Assembly (NCBI GenBank): GCA_965200115.1 | Contig: OZ241336.1 | Span: 992,001 to 1,056,000 of the forward strand | Length of the DNA stretch: 64,000 bases | Direction of reading: 5' to 3' | Origin: JAPOUP01 sp026708635 | Lineage (GTDB): Bacteria; Pseudomonadota; Alphaproteobacteria; Rhodobacterales; Rhodobacteraceae | In this document: positions 53,331 through 61,775 of the stretch, piece by piece | Layout of the letters: every line of letters begins with the position of its first letter | Position numbering within the stretch: position 1 is the stretch's first letter | Translations under genes and position numbers: made by a program | The notes under the pieces: model-generated | What the model was told of the DNA's origin: nothing | The model's input: the letters and a program-made list of their open reading frames with translations, nothing else | Databases searched by the model: none

Positions 53331-54622
53331 GGCGGCGACACCCCCATCTGCCCGGCGACCGAAACCGCGCTCGCCAGTCCGTCCTCGTGGAAGCCCATGC
53401 CGGTCCACGCTCCGCAGAACCAGGTGCCCCGCTGGCCCTGAATCGACGGCAGCTCCGCCTGAGCCTCCATCGTTCCGAGATCGTACTGCGGATGGTCGAA
53501 AACATGCTCGTCGAGGACGCTGGATTCCTCAACCGGCATCGATGGATTCAGTGTGGCGAACAATGGCGTATCTTCCGGGATGCCCTGGAGCGAGTTCATC
53601 CAGTAGGTGACGGACGCCCGATCCTCTCCGGATCCGGAGCGTGCCAGATACACCCAACTCGACCAGCAAGCCCTGCGCCGCGGCATATGTCGGGAATCGG
53701 TATGAAGCACGATCCTGTTGCGTCTGAACGGCACATGGCCAAGGATCTGCCTCTCCGCCGTCCCAACGTCCTTAAGAAGTGAGAGCGCCGTATCGGCATG
53801 GCAAGCGAGCACGACGTGATCGAAACGCTCGGCCTCCAATCCCGTGACCTTGACACGAACGCCGTCCCGCTCACGAACCACTGCCTCAACAGTTGCGCCG
53901 AGCCGCACCCGCGCGCGCAAGCCGTCCGCGATCCGGGAGACGTAGTTTCGCGATCCGCCGTCCACGGTCCACCATTGGTGCTGGCCGGAGAACGACAGCA
54001 GACCGTGATTCTCGAAAAAGCGGGCGAGAGCGGCGGCGGGAAAGTCCCGCATGCCGTCGCGTGGCGTCGACCAGATCGCGCCACTCATCGGCAGCAGGTA
54101 ATATCGCTCGAACCATTGGCCCAGCCGCCGCCGCCGAATCAGCCCGCCAAGCGTCAGACTCGGGTCATTCTCCGAATCCCCGAGAGCCGTGCGGTTAAAG
54201 ACCGAAATATCCCGGAACATACGCCAGAAACCTGGCCTGATCGCGTTCATTGGCTGGGCCAGCGCGGATCGTATATCGCGGCAGCCGTACTCCATCGCCC
54301 CGCCGTCAAGCGAAACGGCGAAGGACATGTCGCTTCTGCGAACCGGTACCTCCAGTAGATCAAACAATCGGCAAAGATGAGGGTAATTGACCCGGTTGAA
54401 GACAATGAATCCGGTATCCACGGCTATCTCGCGGCCACCTACCCTGACATCAACGGTGCGTGCGTGACCGCCCAGCCGCCCGGCCGCCTCCAGCAACACG
54501 ACATCATGGTCGCGTGACAGCAGCCAGGCCGCTCCGAGACCCGAAATCCCGCCTCCAATCACCGCAATTCTGTACGGCTTGTCGGCGGACTTTGCCGTCG
54601 GACCTGTCGCTTTGCGTACCAT
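53321..54622 (-). CDS. FAD-dependent oxidoreductase (amine-oxidase-like)
   Basis: 433 residues. FAD-binding motif IAVIGGGISGLGAAWLLSRD with the second part LLEAAGRLGGHARTVDV, and the C-terminal FAD region FCGAWTGMGFHEDGLASA. It heads the seven-gene lipid operon. ATG at 54622 lies only 9 bases past the predicted -10 element, leaving no room for a ribosome site, and starts further upstream would lie before the promoter. Homologues in such operons take part in making oxidised or furan fatty acids (family knowledge, hedged). Confidence 0.88.
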   Translation of the reverse strand: MVRKATGPTAKSADKPYRIAVIGGGISGLGAAWLLSRDHDVVLLEAAGRLGGHARTVDVRVGGREIAVDTGFIVFNRVNYPHLCRLFDLLEVPVRRSDMSFAVSLDGGAMEYGCRDIRSALAQPMNAIRPGFWRMFRDISVFNRTALGDSENDPSLTLGGLIRRRRLGQWFERYYLLPMSGAIWSTPRDGMRDFPAAALARFFENHGLLSFSGQHQWWTVDGGSRNYVSRIADGLRARVRLGATVEAVVRERDGVRVKVTGLEAERFDHVVLACHADTALSLLKDVGTAERQILGHVPFRRNRIVLHTDSRHMPRRRACWSSWVYLARSGSGEDRASVTYWMNSLQGIPEDTPLFATLNPSMPVEESSVLDEHVFDHPQYDLGTMEAQAELPSIQGQRGTWFCGAWTGMGFHEDGLASAVSVAGQMGVSPPWV

Positions 54623-54631
54623 TGCCCCGTT

Positions 54632-54657
54632 TACGTAGCCTAAAGCCAGGTGGATCA
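54632..54657 (-). promoter_or_regulatory. ECF sigma-E (ChrR-type)-like promoter, leaderless
   Basis: On the minus strand TGATCC (54657-54652) and TACGTA (54637-54632) are separated by 14 bases. TGATC with a CGTA-containing -10 is the pattern of the ECF11 / RpoE-ChrR singlet-oxygen regulon, whose known targets include this type of operon. Transcription would begin about 4 bases before the ATG. Confidence 0.6.
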
Positions 54658-54692
54658 ACCCAAGTTTAGGGGATTTCCCCAGGTCTGGAGGC

Positions 54693-54800
54693 CGTTTGTC
54701 GGTCATGTCGACGCAGCCACACCGCGGCGGGATGAATCCCGGCCGCGAGGCTCTCGTCGATCTCGTCGTACCGGATCGCGATCGCCCCGATCACATCGCT
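54693..54800 (-). pseudogene. 3' fragment of an IS5-family element
   Basis: Minus-strand reading AIAIRYDEIDESLAAGIHPA and the terminal bases (GTTTGTCGGTCATGTCGACG on the plus strand) line up with the last 100 bases of the IS5 copies at 19258 and 34680. Only the end of the element survives, between fhs and the lipid operon promoter. Confidence 0.6.
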
Positions 54801-54827
54801 AACCGAAAGGAAACGAAGCAGGTATCG

Positions 54828-56495
54828 CTAGAACAGTCCCTCGATCTGACCGACACCGTTGACATGGATCCGTTCCGCCGCCGGACTGCGCGGCAGCCCC
54901 GGCATCGTCATGATCTCTCCACAGATGACCACGACGAAACCGGCCCCGGCGCTAAGCCGCACCTCACGCACGGGCAGCGAGTGACCTGTCGGCGCGCCGC
55001 GGCGCTCGGGATCGGTGGTGAAGCTGTATTGGGTCTTCGCCATACAGACCGGCAGGTCACCGTAACCCTGCCGCTCCCATTCACTCAGCTGGCCGCGGAT
55101 TTTCCGGTCAGCCAGCACTTCGTCCGCGCGATAGATTCGCTTCGCAACCGTCTCGATCTTCTCGAACAGAGGAATTCCGTCAGCATAGAGCGGAGCGTAG
55201 CGCGACGCCCCGCTTTCGCAGACATCCACGACCTTCGCGGCAAGGTCTCTCGTACCCTCCGAACCGCTGGCCCAATGCCGGCAGAGGATCGCCTCAGTCC
55301 CCATAGCCCCGGCATAGGACATGACCGCGGCCACCTCGGCGTCCGTGTCGGTAACGAAGTGGTTGATCGCGACAACCGCGGGAACGCCGAACTTCCCGAT
55401 GTTCTCGATGTGTCGACCAAGGTTCGCGCATCCCCTTTCGACCGCCTCAACGTTTTCGGCGCCAAGATCGTCCCGGGCCACACCACCATTCATCTTCAAC
55501 GCGCGCACCGTGGCGACGATCACCACCGCGTCGGGATCCAGGCCGGCTTTGCGGCATTTGATGTTGAGAAACTTTTCCGCGCCGAGATCCGCGCCGAACC
55601 CGGCCTCGGTCACGACGTAGTCAGCCAGCTTCATCGCGGTCTTGGTGGCGATAACGGAATTGCAGCCATGCGCTATGTTCGCGAACGGTCCACCGTGCAC
55701 GAACGCTGGATTGTTCTCCAGCGTCTGCACCAGATTGGGCTGCATCGCGTCCCTCAGCAACACCGTCATCGCGCCGTCGGCCTTGATATCGCGGCAATGC
55801 ACGGGCGACCTGTCGCGCCGGTACGCGACGATCATGTCACCCAGCCGTCCGCGCAGGTCATCCAGGTCGCTCGCCAGGCAGAGGATCGCCATGACCTCCG
55901 ACGCGACGGTTATGTCAAACCCCGCCTCCCTCGGAAAACCGTTGGCGACGCCACCAAGCGAGCAGGTGATGCTACGCAGGGCCCGGTCATTCATGTCAAC
56001 GACACGGCGCAATGCCACCCGGCGGGTGTCGATCTCCAGTTCGTTCCCCCAGTAGATATGGTTATCGATCATGGCGCTCAGAAGGGAATGGGCGCTGGTG
56101 ATCGCATGGAAATCGCCGGTGAAATGGAGGTTCATATCCTCCATCGGCACTATCTGCGCGTATCCGCCGCCAGCCGCCCCGCCCTTCATCCCGAAGTTCG
56201 GCCCCAGGGAAGCTTCTCGGATGCAGATCATCGCGTTCCTGCCGATCGCGTTGAGGCCGTCGCCGAGACCGACCGTAGTGGTTGTCTTGCCCTCACCGGC
56301 CGGAGTCGGGTTGACCGCGGTGACAAGGATAAGCCTGCCGTCTCTCCTTCCTGCCTGGGCGTTTATGAATTCGAACGAAACCTTCGCTTTGTCATGGCCG
56401 AAGGGTATCAGGTGCTCGCTCGGGATGCCGAGTTTCGCTCCGATCTCCTGGATCGGCATTTTCCTGGCCGCACGCGCAATCTCGATATCAGACAT
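54828..56495 (-). CDS. fhs: Formate-tetrahydrofolate ligase
   Basis: 555 residues, normal for Fhs. It makes 10-formyl-THF from formate, ATP and THF. P-loop region NPTPAGEGKTTTTVGLGDGL, then REASLGPNFGMKGGAAGGGY, DMNLHFTGDFHAI, and the C-terminus AGAGFVVVICGEIMTMPGLP. ATG at 56495 (MSDIEIARAARKMPI) follows GGTAGGGAC. Upstream in-frame ATGs at 56519-56522 overlap the previous gene and are less likely. Last gene of the C1 module. Confidence 0.95.
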   Translation of the reverse strand: MSDIEIARAARKMPIQEIGAKLGIPSEHLIPFGHDKAKVSFEFINAQAGRRDGRLILVTAVNPTPAGEGKTTTTVGLGDGLNAIGRNAMICIREASLGPNFGMKGGAAGGGYAQIVPMEDMNLHFTGDFHAITSAHSLLSAMIDNHIYWGNELEIDTRRVALRRVVDMNDRALRSITCSLGGVANGFPREAGFDITVASEVMAILCLASDLDDLRGRLGDMIVAYRRDRSPVHCRDIKADGAMTVLLRDAMQPNLVQTLENNPAFVHGGPFANIAHGCNSVIATKTAMKLADYVVTEAGFGADLGAEKFLNIKCRKAGLDPDAVVIVATVRALKMNGGVARDDLGAENVEAVERGCANLGRHIENIGKFGVPAVVAINHFVTDTDAEVAAVMSYAGAMGTEAILCRHWASGSEGTRDLAAKVVDVCESGASRYAPLYADGIPLFEKIETVAKRIYRADEVLADRKIRGQLSEWERQGYGDLPVCMAKTQYSFTTDPERRGAPTGHSLPVREVRLSAGAGFVVVICGEIMTMPGLPRSPAAERIHVNGVGQIEGLF

Positions 56496-56518
56496 GTCCC
56501 TACCTAACGATCGTTCCA

Positions 56519-57442
56519 TCATGTTCCCAAGCTGTCTCCGGCCTTGATTCCGGTCGATTCCGCCCAATCGGCCGCCGGAAGCTTTCCACCGCCGGGCGGG
56601 CGCACGCGCTTGATGGCGATGCGTCCGCCAATCGACTGGACCGTGACACAACCCCGCGACACATCCACGACTCTCGATGACAAACCGTCCCCGGGAACCC
56701 ACTCACAGTCATAGATCTGGAGTTCGGCACCGTTGTGGGTCGTCCAGGCACCGGGACTGGGATTGGTGCCCCGAATGAGGTCATAGACCTGCTTGACCGG
56801 CTTGTTCCAGTCAATTCTCGCATGCCTCTTGGTGCAACGGCGCTCATAGGTGGCGCGCGACTCATCGGGAACGATACGGGGAGGGGAGCCGCCGCGAAAC
56901 AGGTCACATACCGTCAGCACCGAATTTACCGCCGACGGGTAGATTTTCCTGAAGTAAAGATCGATGACCGTATCGTCCGGACCGATCCCGCATTCCCATT
57001 GCATCAGGCTGTCGCCCTCATCGAGGCCATCGGTCGGGTAAAACCAGCTGTAACCGGATTTTGTGGCCCCCATAATGATCGGCCAGTTCACGGCGCTCGG
57101 CCCCCGATGAAGCGGCAGAAGCGACGGGTGAAAGCAGATGGAACCCAATCTGGGAGTGTCGCGGGCGGCGGCCGGAACGAACACGTTCACATACGCCATA
57201 ACCATCAGGTCGGCATTGTAGCCCGCAAGCCCGTCAAGCGTCTGCCGGTCATCGAATTTCCCCGGCTGGTGAACCGGAAGGCCCCGCTCAAGCGCGAATT
57301 CCCTGATCGGATCCATGGTTCCGCTGTCGGGCTCGCAGTAGACCGCCACGACCTCGTCCACGCCGGCGTCAAGGAGTTTGGCGAGAACGTCCCTGCCAAA
57401 CGCCTGCTGACCCATGACCACGATGCGTAGCGGACCGCTCAT
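56519..57442 (-). CDS. Formyltransferase-family protein, 10-formyl-THF hydrolase/dehydrogenase N-domain-like
   Basis: 307 residues. IVVMGQQAFGRDVLAKLLD opens a formyl-transferase N-domain. The active-site region reads SICFHPSLLPLHRGPSAVNW and TDGLDEGDSLMQWE, giving catalytic His and Asp. The position two residues before the His, Asn in methionyl-tRNA formyltransferase, is Cys. The wording, with YERRCTKRHARIDWNKPV and RGTNPSPGAW, is closest to the hydrolase domain of 10-formyl-THF dehydrogenase. It may hydrolyse or transfer the formyl group made by Fhs next door. ATGA overlap with frc. Confidence 0.8.
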   Translation of the reverse strand: MSGPLRIVVMGQQAFGRDVLAKLLDAGVDEVVAVYCEPDSGTMDPIREFALERGLPVHQPGKFDDRQTLDGLAGYNADLMVMAYVNVFVPAAARDTPRLGSICFHPSLLPLHRGPSAVNWPIIMGATKSGYSWFYPTDGLDEGDSLMQWECGIGPDDTVIDLYFRKIYPSAVNSVLTVCDLFRGGSPPRIVPDESRATYERRCTKRHARIDWNKPVKQVYDLIRGTNPSPGAWTTHNGAELQIYDCEWVPGDGLSSRVVDVSRGCVTVQSIGGRIAIKRVRPPGGGKLPAADWAESTGIKAGDSLGT

Positions 57443-58713
57443 CCCGACGCCGTCCGTTTCGGTTGGCCGACCGCACCGGATTCCAGTATCCGGTCCAGAT
57501 CCTCACCCGAATACCCGAGCACGTCCGAGAGGACCTCTTCGGTGTGCTCGCCCAGTAGCGGCGAGCGGACGACTTCAGCGGGTGAATCGCTCAGCTTGAT
57601 CGGGCAGCCAATCGATACGTAACTCCCGCGCTCAGGGTGGTCGACGTCAACGACCGTGCCGGTCGCGCGCAGCCCCTCGTCCTCCATCAGTTCCTTCATC
57701 GACAGGATTGGCCCGACCGGAATGTTGAGCGGATTGCAGATCTCCATCACCTCGAACTTGGTGAGGGTCATGGTCCAGGCCTCAATGGCGTCAAAGATCT
57801 CGTCCAGCTTGTCCAGGCGTTCCGGCAGGGTGGCATACCCCTTCGCGTCCTTCCATTCCGGCCTGCCGATCAGGTCGCAGATGGGCCCCCAGACGGCGGT
57901 CTGGGTGATGAAATAGGTGTAGGCGTTCGGATCGGTCTCCCATCCCCTGCATCTGAGTATCCGCCCCGGCTGGCCGCCGCCTGAGTCATTGCCCGCGCGG
58001 GGGGTCGCCTCGCCAAACGGAAGTCCCTCGCCATACTGCGAATATTCCTCGAGCGGACCGGCCATGAGCCGCTGCTGGTCACGCATTTTGACGCGGCAGA
58101 GGTTCAGCACACCGTCCTGCATCGCCGCCGACACCTTCTGGCCACGTCCCGACCTCTCGCGCTGGTAAAGCGCGGTGACGATCCCAAGCGCCAGATGCAG
58201 CCCCGTTCCGGAATCACCGATCTGCGCGCCGGTCACCAATGGCGGTCCGTCCGGAAACCCCGTGGTTGAAGCGGAGCCGCCCGAGCACTGGGCGACATTC
58301 TCGTAAACTTTGCAGTCCTCATACTGTCCCGGCCCGAAACCCTTGATCGAGGCCAGGATCATCCGTGGATTGATTTCGTGTATCCGCTCCCATGTGAAGC
58401 CCATGCGGTCGAGCGCTCCGGGCGCGAAATTCTCGACCATCACGTCACATTCCTCGATCAGGCGGGTTAGCACTTCCTGGCCGGTTCCATGCTTGGAATT
58501 CAGTTCGATTGAGCGTTTGTTGTGATTGAGCATGGTGAAGTAGAGACTGTCAGCCCCCGGCACGTCCACCAACTGCTTACGCGTCGCGTCGCCGACGCCG
58601 GGCCGCTCCACCTTTATCACATCGGCCCCGAACCAGGCGAGAAGCTGGGTGCAGGTGGGCCCTGACTGCACGTGGGTGAAATCCAGTATCCGGACGCCTT
58701 CGAGTGCTTTCAT
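57439..58713 (-). CDS. frc: Formyl-CoA:oxalate CoA-transferase
   Basis: 424 residues, class III CoA-transferase. DFTHVQSGPTCTQLLAWFGA is the Frc-type start (Q17 and nearby residues conserved), with the catalytic aspartate D167 in GAQIGDSGTGLHLALG, close to D169 of the Oxalobacter enzyme of 428 residues. It moves CoA from formyl-CoA to oxalate. Its usual partner oxc is reduced to a fragment just upstream. AAGGAAGG precedes the ATG. Confidence 0.92.
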   Translation of the reverse strand: MKALEGVRILDFTHVQSGPTCTQLLAWFGADVIKVERPGVGDATRKQLVDVPGADSLYFTMLNHNKRSIELNSKHGTGQEVLTRLIEECDVMVENFAPGALDRMGFTWERIHEINPRMILASIKGFGPGQYEDCKVYENVAQCSGGSASTTGFPDGPPLVTGAQIGDSGTGLHLALGIVTALYQRERSGRGQKVSAAMQDGVLNLCRVKMRDQQRLMAGPLEEYSQYGEGLPFGEATPRAGNDSGGGQPGRILRCRGWETDPNAYTYFITQTAVWGPICDLIGRPEWKDAKGYATLPERLDKLDEIFDAIEAWTMTLTKFEVMEICNPLNIPVGPILSMKELMEDEGLRATGTVVDVDHPERGSYVSIGCPIKLSDSPAEVVRSPLLGEHTEEVLSDVLGYSGEDLDRILESGAVGQPKRTASG

Positions 58714-58789
58714 CCCTAACGCCTTCCTTACTGTGTGCCTCGGACGCCGGCATTACACGGCCCGGGTTCCGGCGTCGGCTCAGGCTTTC

Positions 58790-58897
58790 CCGACAACGCT
58801 CTGTGGGTTGAGGTTTCCGATGCGGACGGACTCGGTCCCTGCCGCGGGGTCAATGATCGCGTTGACAAGAGTGGGGCGCGTCCCCGCTTTACCCGGA
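58790..58897 (-). pseudogene. oxc: C-terminal scrap of oxalyl-CoA decarboxylase
   Basis: About 35 codons ending in TGA at 58790-58792 read GKAGTRPTLVNAIIDPAAGT then ESVRIGNLNPQSVVGKA. The block (K/R)PTL(V/I)NA-IDP-AG-ES-RI--LN is how oxalyl-CoA decarboxylases end, from memory of that family. It starts 17 bases after the fdsA stop and lies 77 bases upstream of frc, where a complete oxc would be expected. Everything upstream of it is missing. Confidence 0.65.
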
Positions 58898-58913
58898 GAT
58901 CCAGACGATCCAT

Positions 58914-61688
58914 CTATTCCGCCTCGGTTACGTCATGCTTCGAGATACGACAGGCCGAAAACTTGAATTCGGGAATCTTCCCATAAGGATCGAGCTTCGG
59001 ATTGGTGAGGATATTCGCTGCCGCCTCGACATAGGCGAAGGGTACGAAAACCATATCCTCAGCCACCGCCCTGTCCGCGCGGGCCATAATGGTGATCGCG
59101 CCGCGGCGCGTGGTGATTCGGACAGCTTCGCCCGGAACCATTCCGAAACGCCGAAGCGTGCGGGGATGGAACGACGCGCTGGCCTCCGGCTCGACAGCGT
59201 CAAGCACCGCGGCCCGTCGCGTCATGGATCCCGTGTGCCAATGCTCCAGCTGTCGGCCCGTCGTCAGGATCAGCGGATATTCATCATCGGGGACCTCCGC
59301 CGGCGGCAGGATCGCCGCCGGCGTGAACCTCGCGCGGCCCCGCGGCCTCGGAAAGCCGTCGCCGAATACGATCGACTGCCCCGGATCCGTTTCCGATACC
59401 GATGGATATGTCACGGCGTTCTCGGCCTCCAGCCGATCCCATGTGATGTTATCCAGGGAAGCCATACCCCGCTTCATTTCGGCGAACACGTCGCGGGGAT
59501 GGGTGTAGCTCCAGTCCAGCCCACAGCGCCTAGCGAGTTCCACGATGATCCACCAGTCCTCTCTCGCGTCACCGGGCGGTGCCACCGCCCGACGACCCAT
59601 CTGGACCTGGCGGTTGGTGTTGGTGACGGTGCCTGTCTTTTCCGCCCATGCCGCCGCCGGAAGAATGACATCGGCGTAGTTAGCGGTCTCCGTAAGAAAA
59701 ATATCCTGTACGACAAGATGGTCGAGCTTGGCCAGAGCGGCCCGGGCATGTCCGACATTCGGATCGGACATCGCGGGATTCTCGCCGAGAATGTACATCG
59801 CCCTGACGTCACCGGCATGGATCGCATCCATGATCTCCACAACCGTAAGACCTTTCCGACCGTCCCGGAAACGGTCGTCTCCCCAGATCTCGTTGAACGC
59901 GGAGCGGACACCGTCATCGGAAACGCATCGGTAGTCAGGCAGAAACATCGGAACCAGGCCGGCGTCGGAGGCGCCCTGCACGTTGTTCTGGCCACGCAGA
60001 GGATGTAGTCCGGTGCCCGGACGCCCGACATGGCCGCACATCAGCGCGAGGGAGATCAGGCATCGGGAATTGTCAGTGCCGTGGACGTGCTGACTTACGC
60101 CCATGCCCCAGAAGATCATGCCGGCCTTCGCCGTCGCGAACTCCCTGGCCACCTTTCTCAGTGTTTCGGCCTCTATGCCGCAGATCCCCGCCACGCTCTC
60201 AGGCGAGAAATCCCTGAGATGCTCTCTCATCGCCTCCCAGTTCTCCGTGAATGCCTGGATGTACCCCTCGTCGAAAAGACCCTCCTCGACGATGACATGC
60301 ATGATGGCGTTCAGCATCGAGACGTCCGCGCCGGGCCGGAACTGCAGCATATGCGTGGCGTGTCTGGCGAGTCCCTGGGCGCGCGGATCCATTACGATAA
60401 GCTTGCCGCCACGTCTGGCGAATTGCTTGAAATAAGTCGCGGCGACAGGATGGTTCTCGGTCGGGTTCGCGCCGATGACGATCGCCACGTCAGCGTTCTC
60501 GATCTCGTTGAAGGTCGCGGTCACCGCGCCCGACCCGACGTTTTCCATCAGCGCCGCGACGGACGACGCATGGCATAGCCGGGTACAGTGATCCACGTTG
60601 TTGTGGCCGAACCCCTGACGGATGAACTTCTGGAAGAGATAGGCCTCCTCGTTCGAGCACTTCGCCGACCCGAAACCGGCGACTTCCCGTCCCCTGTCCC
60701 TTAGGCCCATCGCGGCGGCGTCCAGCGCCTCGTCCCAGGTCACTTCACGGAAATGCGACCCCCAATCGGCCGGATCGACATCGAGTCCCTTCACAGGAGC
60801 GTCATCGCGGCGGATGAGCGGCACCGTGAGGCGGTGGGAATGATCCACATAGTCAAAACCGAACCGTCCCTTGACGCATAGCCTGTTCTCGTTCGCCGGG
60901 CCGTCCACGCCCTGCACATATCTGATCTTACCGTCCTTCACCTTGAAGGAGAGCTGACAACCGACGCCACAATATGGGCAGACGGACCGGACATCCCTGT
61001 CGTAATCCTTGCTGTCACCCAACTGCCGTCCGTCGAGAACCGTCGCTGGCATCAGGGCCCCAGTGGGACAGGCCTGGACGCATTCGCCGCAGGCGACGCA
61101 GGTGGACGCGCCCATCGGATCGCCCATGTCGAAAACGATCCGGGAACCGTGGCCACGCCCGGACATGCCGATGACGTCGTTGACCTGGACCTCGCGGCAG
61201 GCGCGAACGCACAGACCGCAGTGAATGCAGGCATCGAGGTTGACGCGCATCGCCGGATGGCTGTCATCGGTGACCGGCACCGATTCCCGTTCCTCTGCCG
61301 GAAAACGGCTATCGCGGACTCCGTTTGCCGCGGCCATGTCGTGATAATGGCTTGAGACGTCATGAGCCATCTCTGGCTGGTCCGCCGCCAGCAGCTCCAT
61401 CACCAGCCCGCGTGCCTTGACGGCGCGTTCACTGTCTGTCCTCACCACCATTCCGTCAGTCACGGGCCTGATGCAGCTGGCGGCGAGAGTTCTTTCCCCC
61501 TCAACCTCAACCATACAGGCGCGGCAGTTTCCGTCACTGCGATAGCCGGGCCCGGGTAGGTGACAGAGATGTGGAACGGTCACGCCATGACCATGCGCCG
61601 CTTCCCAGATCGTGCGGCCCGAAGACACGCTGATCTCCTCGCCGTTAAGGCTGAACGTTACGGTCACGTCTGCGGCCGCATCCAGCAT
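58914..61688 (-). CDS. fdsA: NAD-dependent formate dehydrogenase subunit alpha
   Basis: 924 residues, cytoplasmic molybdopterin enzyme that oxidises formate to CO2. In order: 2Fe-2S domain (CHLPGPGYRSDGNCRACMVE), two 4Fe-4S motifs (CIHCGLCVRACREV and CVACGECVQACPTGA), CPYCGVGCQLSFKVKDG, then the catalytic domain with Cys, not selenocysteine, in DHCTRLCHASSVAALMENVG. The C-terminus LDPYGKIPEFKFSACRISK is complete. GGAGGATATGAT precedes the ATG at 61688. The small delta subunit (FdsD) that normally follows is not present, since the fragment of oxc comes directly next. Confidence 0.95.
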   Translation of the reverse strand: MLDAAADVTVTFSLNGEEISVSSGRTIWEAAHGHGVTVPHLCHLPGPGYRSDGNCRACMVEVEGERTLAASCIRPVTDGMVVRTDSERAVKARGLVMELLAADQPEMAHDVSSHYHDMAAANGVRDSRFPAEERESVPVTDDSHPAMRVNLDACIHCGLCVRACREVQVNDVIGMSGRGHGSRIVFDMGDPMGASTCVACGECVQACPTGALMPATVLDGRQLGDSKDYDRDVRSVCPYCGVGCQLSFKVKDGKIRYVQGVDGPANENRLCVKGRFGFDYVDHSHRLTVPLIRRDDAPVKGLDVDPADWGSHFREVTWDEALDAAAMGLRDRGREVAGFGSAKCSNEEAYLFQKFIRQGFGHNNVDHCTRLCHASSVAALMENVGSGAVTATFNEIENADVAIVIGANPTENHPVAATYFKQFARRGGKLIVMDPRAQGLARHATHMLQFRPGADVSMLNAIMHVIVEEGLFDEGYIQAFTENWEAMREHLRDFSPESVAGICGIEAETLRKVAREFATAKAGMIFWGMGVSQHVHGTDNSRCLISLALMCGHVGRPGTGLHPLRGQNNVQGASDAGLVPMFLPDYRCVSDDGVRSAFNEIWGDDRFRDGRKGLTVVEIMDAIHAGDVRAMYILGENPAMSDPNVGHARAALAKLDHLVVQDIFLTETANYADVILPAAAWAEKTGTVTNTNRQVQMGRRAVAPPGDAREDWWIIVELARRCGLDWSYTHPRDVFAEMKRGMASLDNITWDRLEAENAVTYPSVSETDPGQSIVFGDGFPRPRGRARFTPAAILPPAEVPDDEYPLILTTGRQLEHWHTGSMTRRAAVLDAVEPEASASFHPRTLRRFGMVPGEAVRITTRRGAITIMARADRAVAEDMVFVPFAYVEAAANILTNPKLDPYGKIPEFKFSACRISKHDVTEAE

Positions 61689-61775
61689 ATCATATCCTCC
61701 AGACCGAACTCGATGCACCTAACCGCATCACCTGCGACGCTGACCCGGAGATCGCGTTTCGCTACACCGGGCATC

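Noticed and set aside
54696..56507. 603-codon open frame on the plus strand opposite fhs
   Set aside because: Antisense shadow of a GC-rich gene with clear Fhs motifs on the minus strand; translation has no family resemblance.
58728..58913. 60-codon frame directly after fdsA as an FdsD candidate
   Set aside because: Composition is low-complexity (Pro/Ser/Arg), no FdsD resemblance, and the alternate frame matches the Oxc C-terminus.
60570..60600. Selenocysteine at the formate dehydrogenase active site
   Set aside because: The codon in CTRLCHASS is a cysteine codon, not TGA; no recoding is needed.
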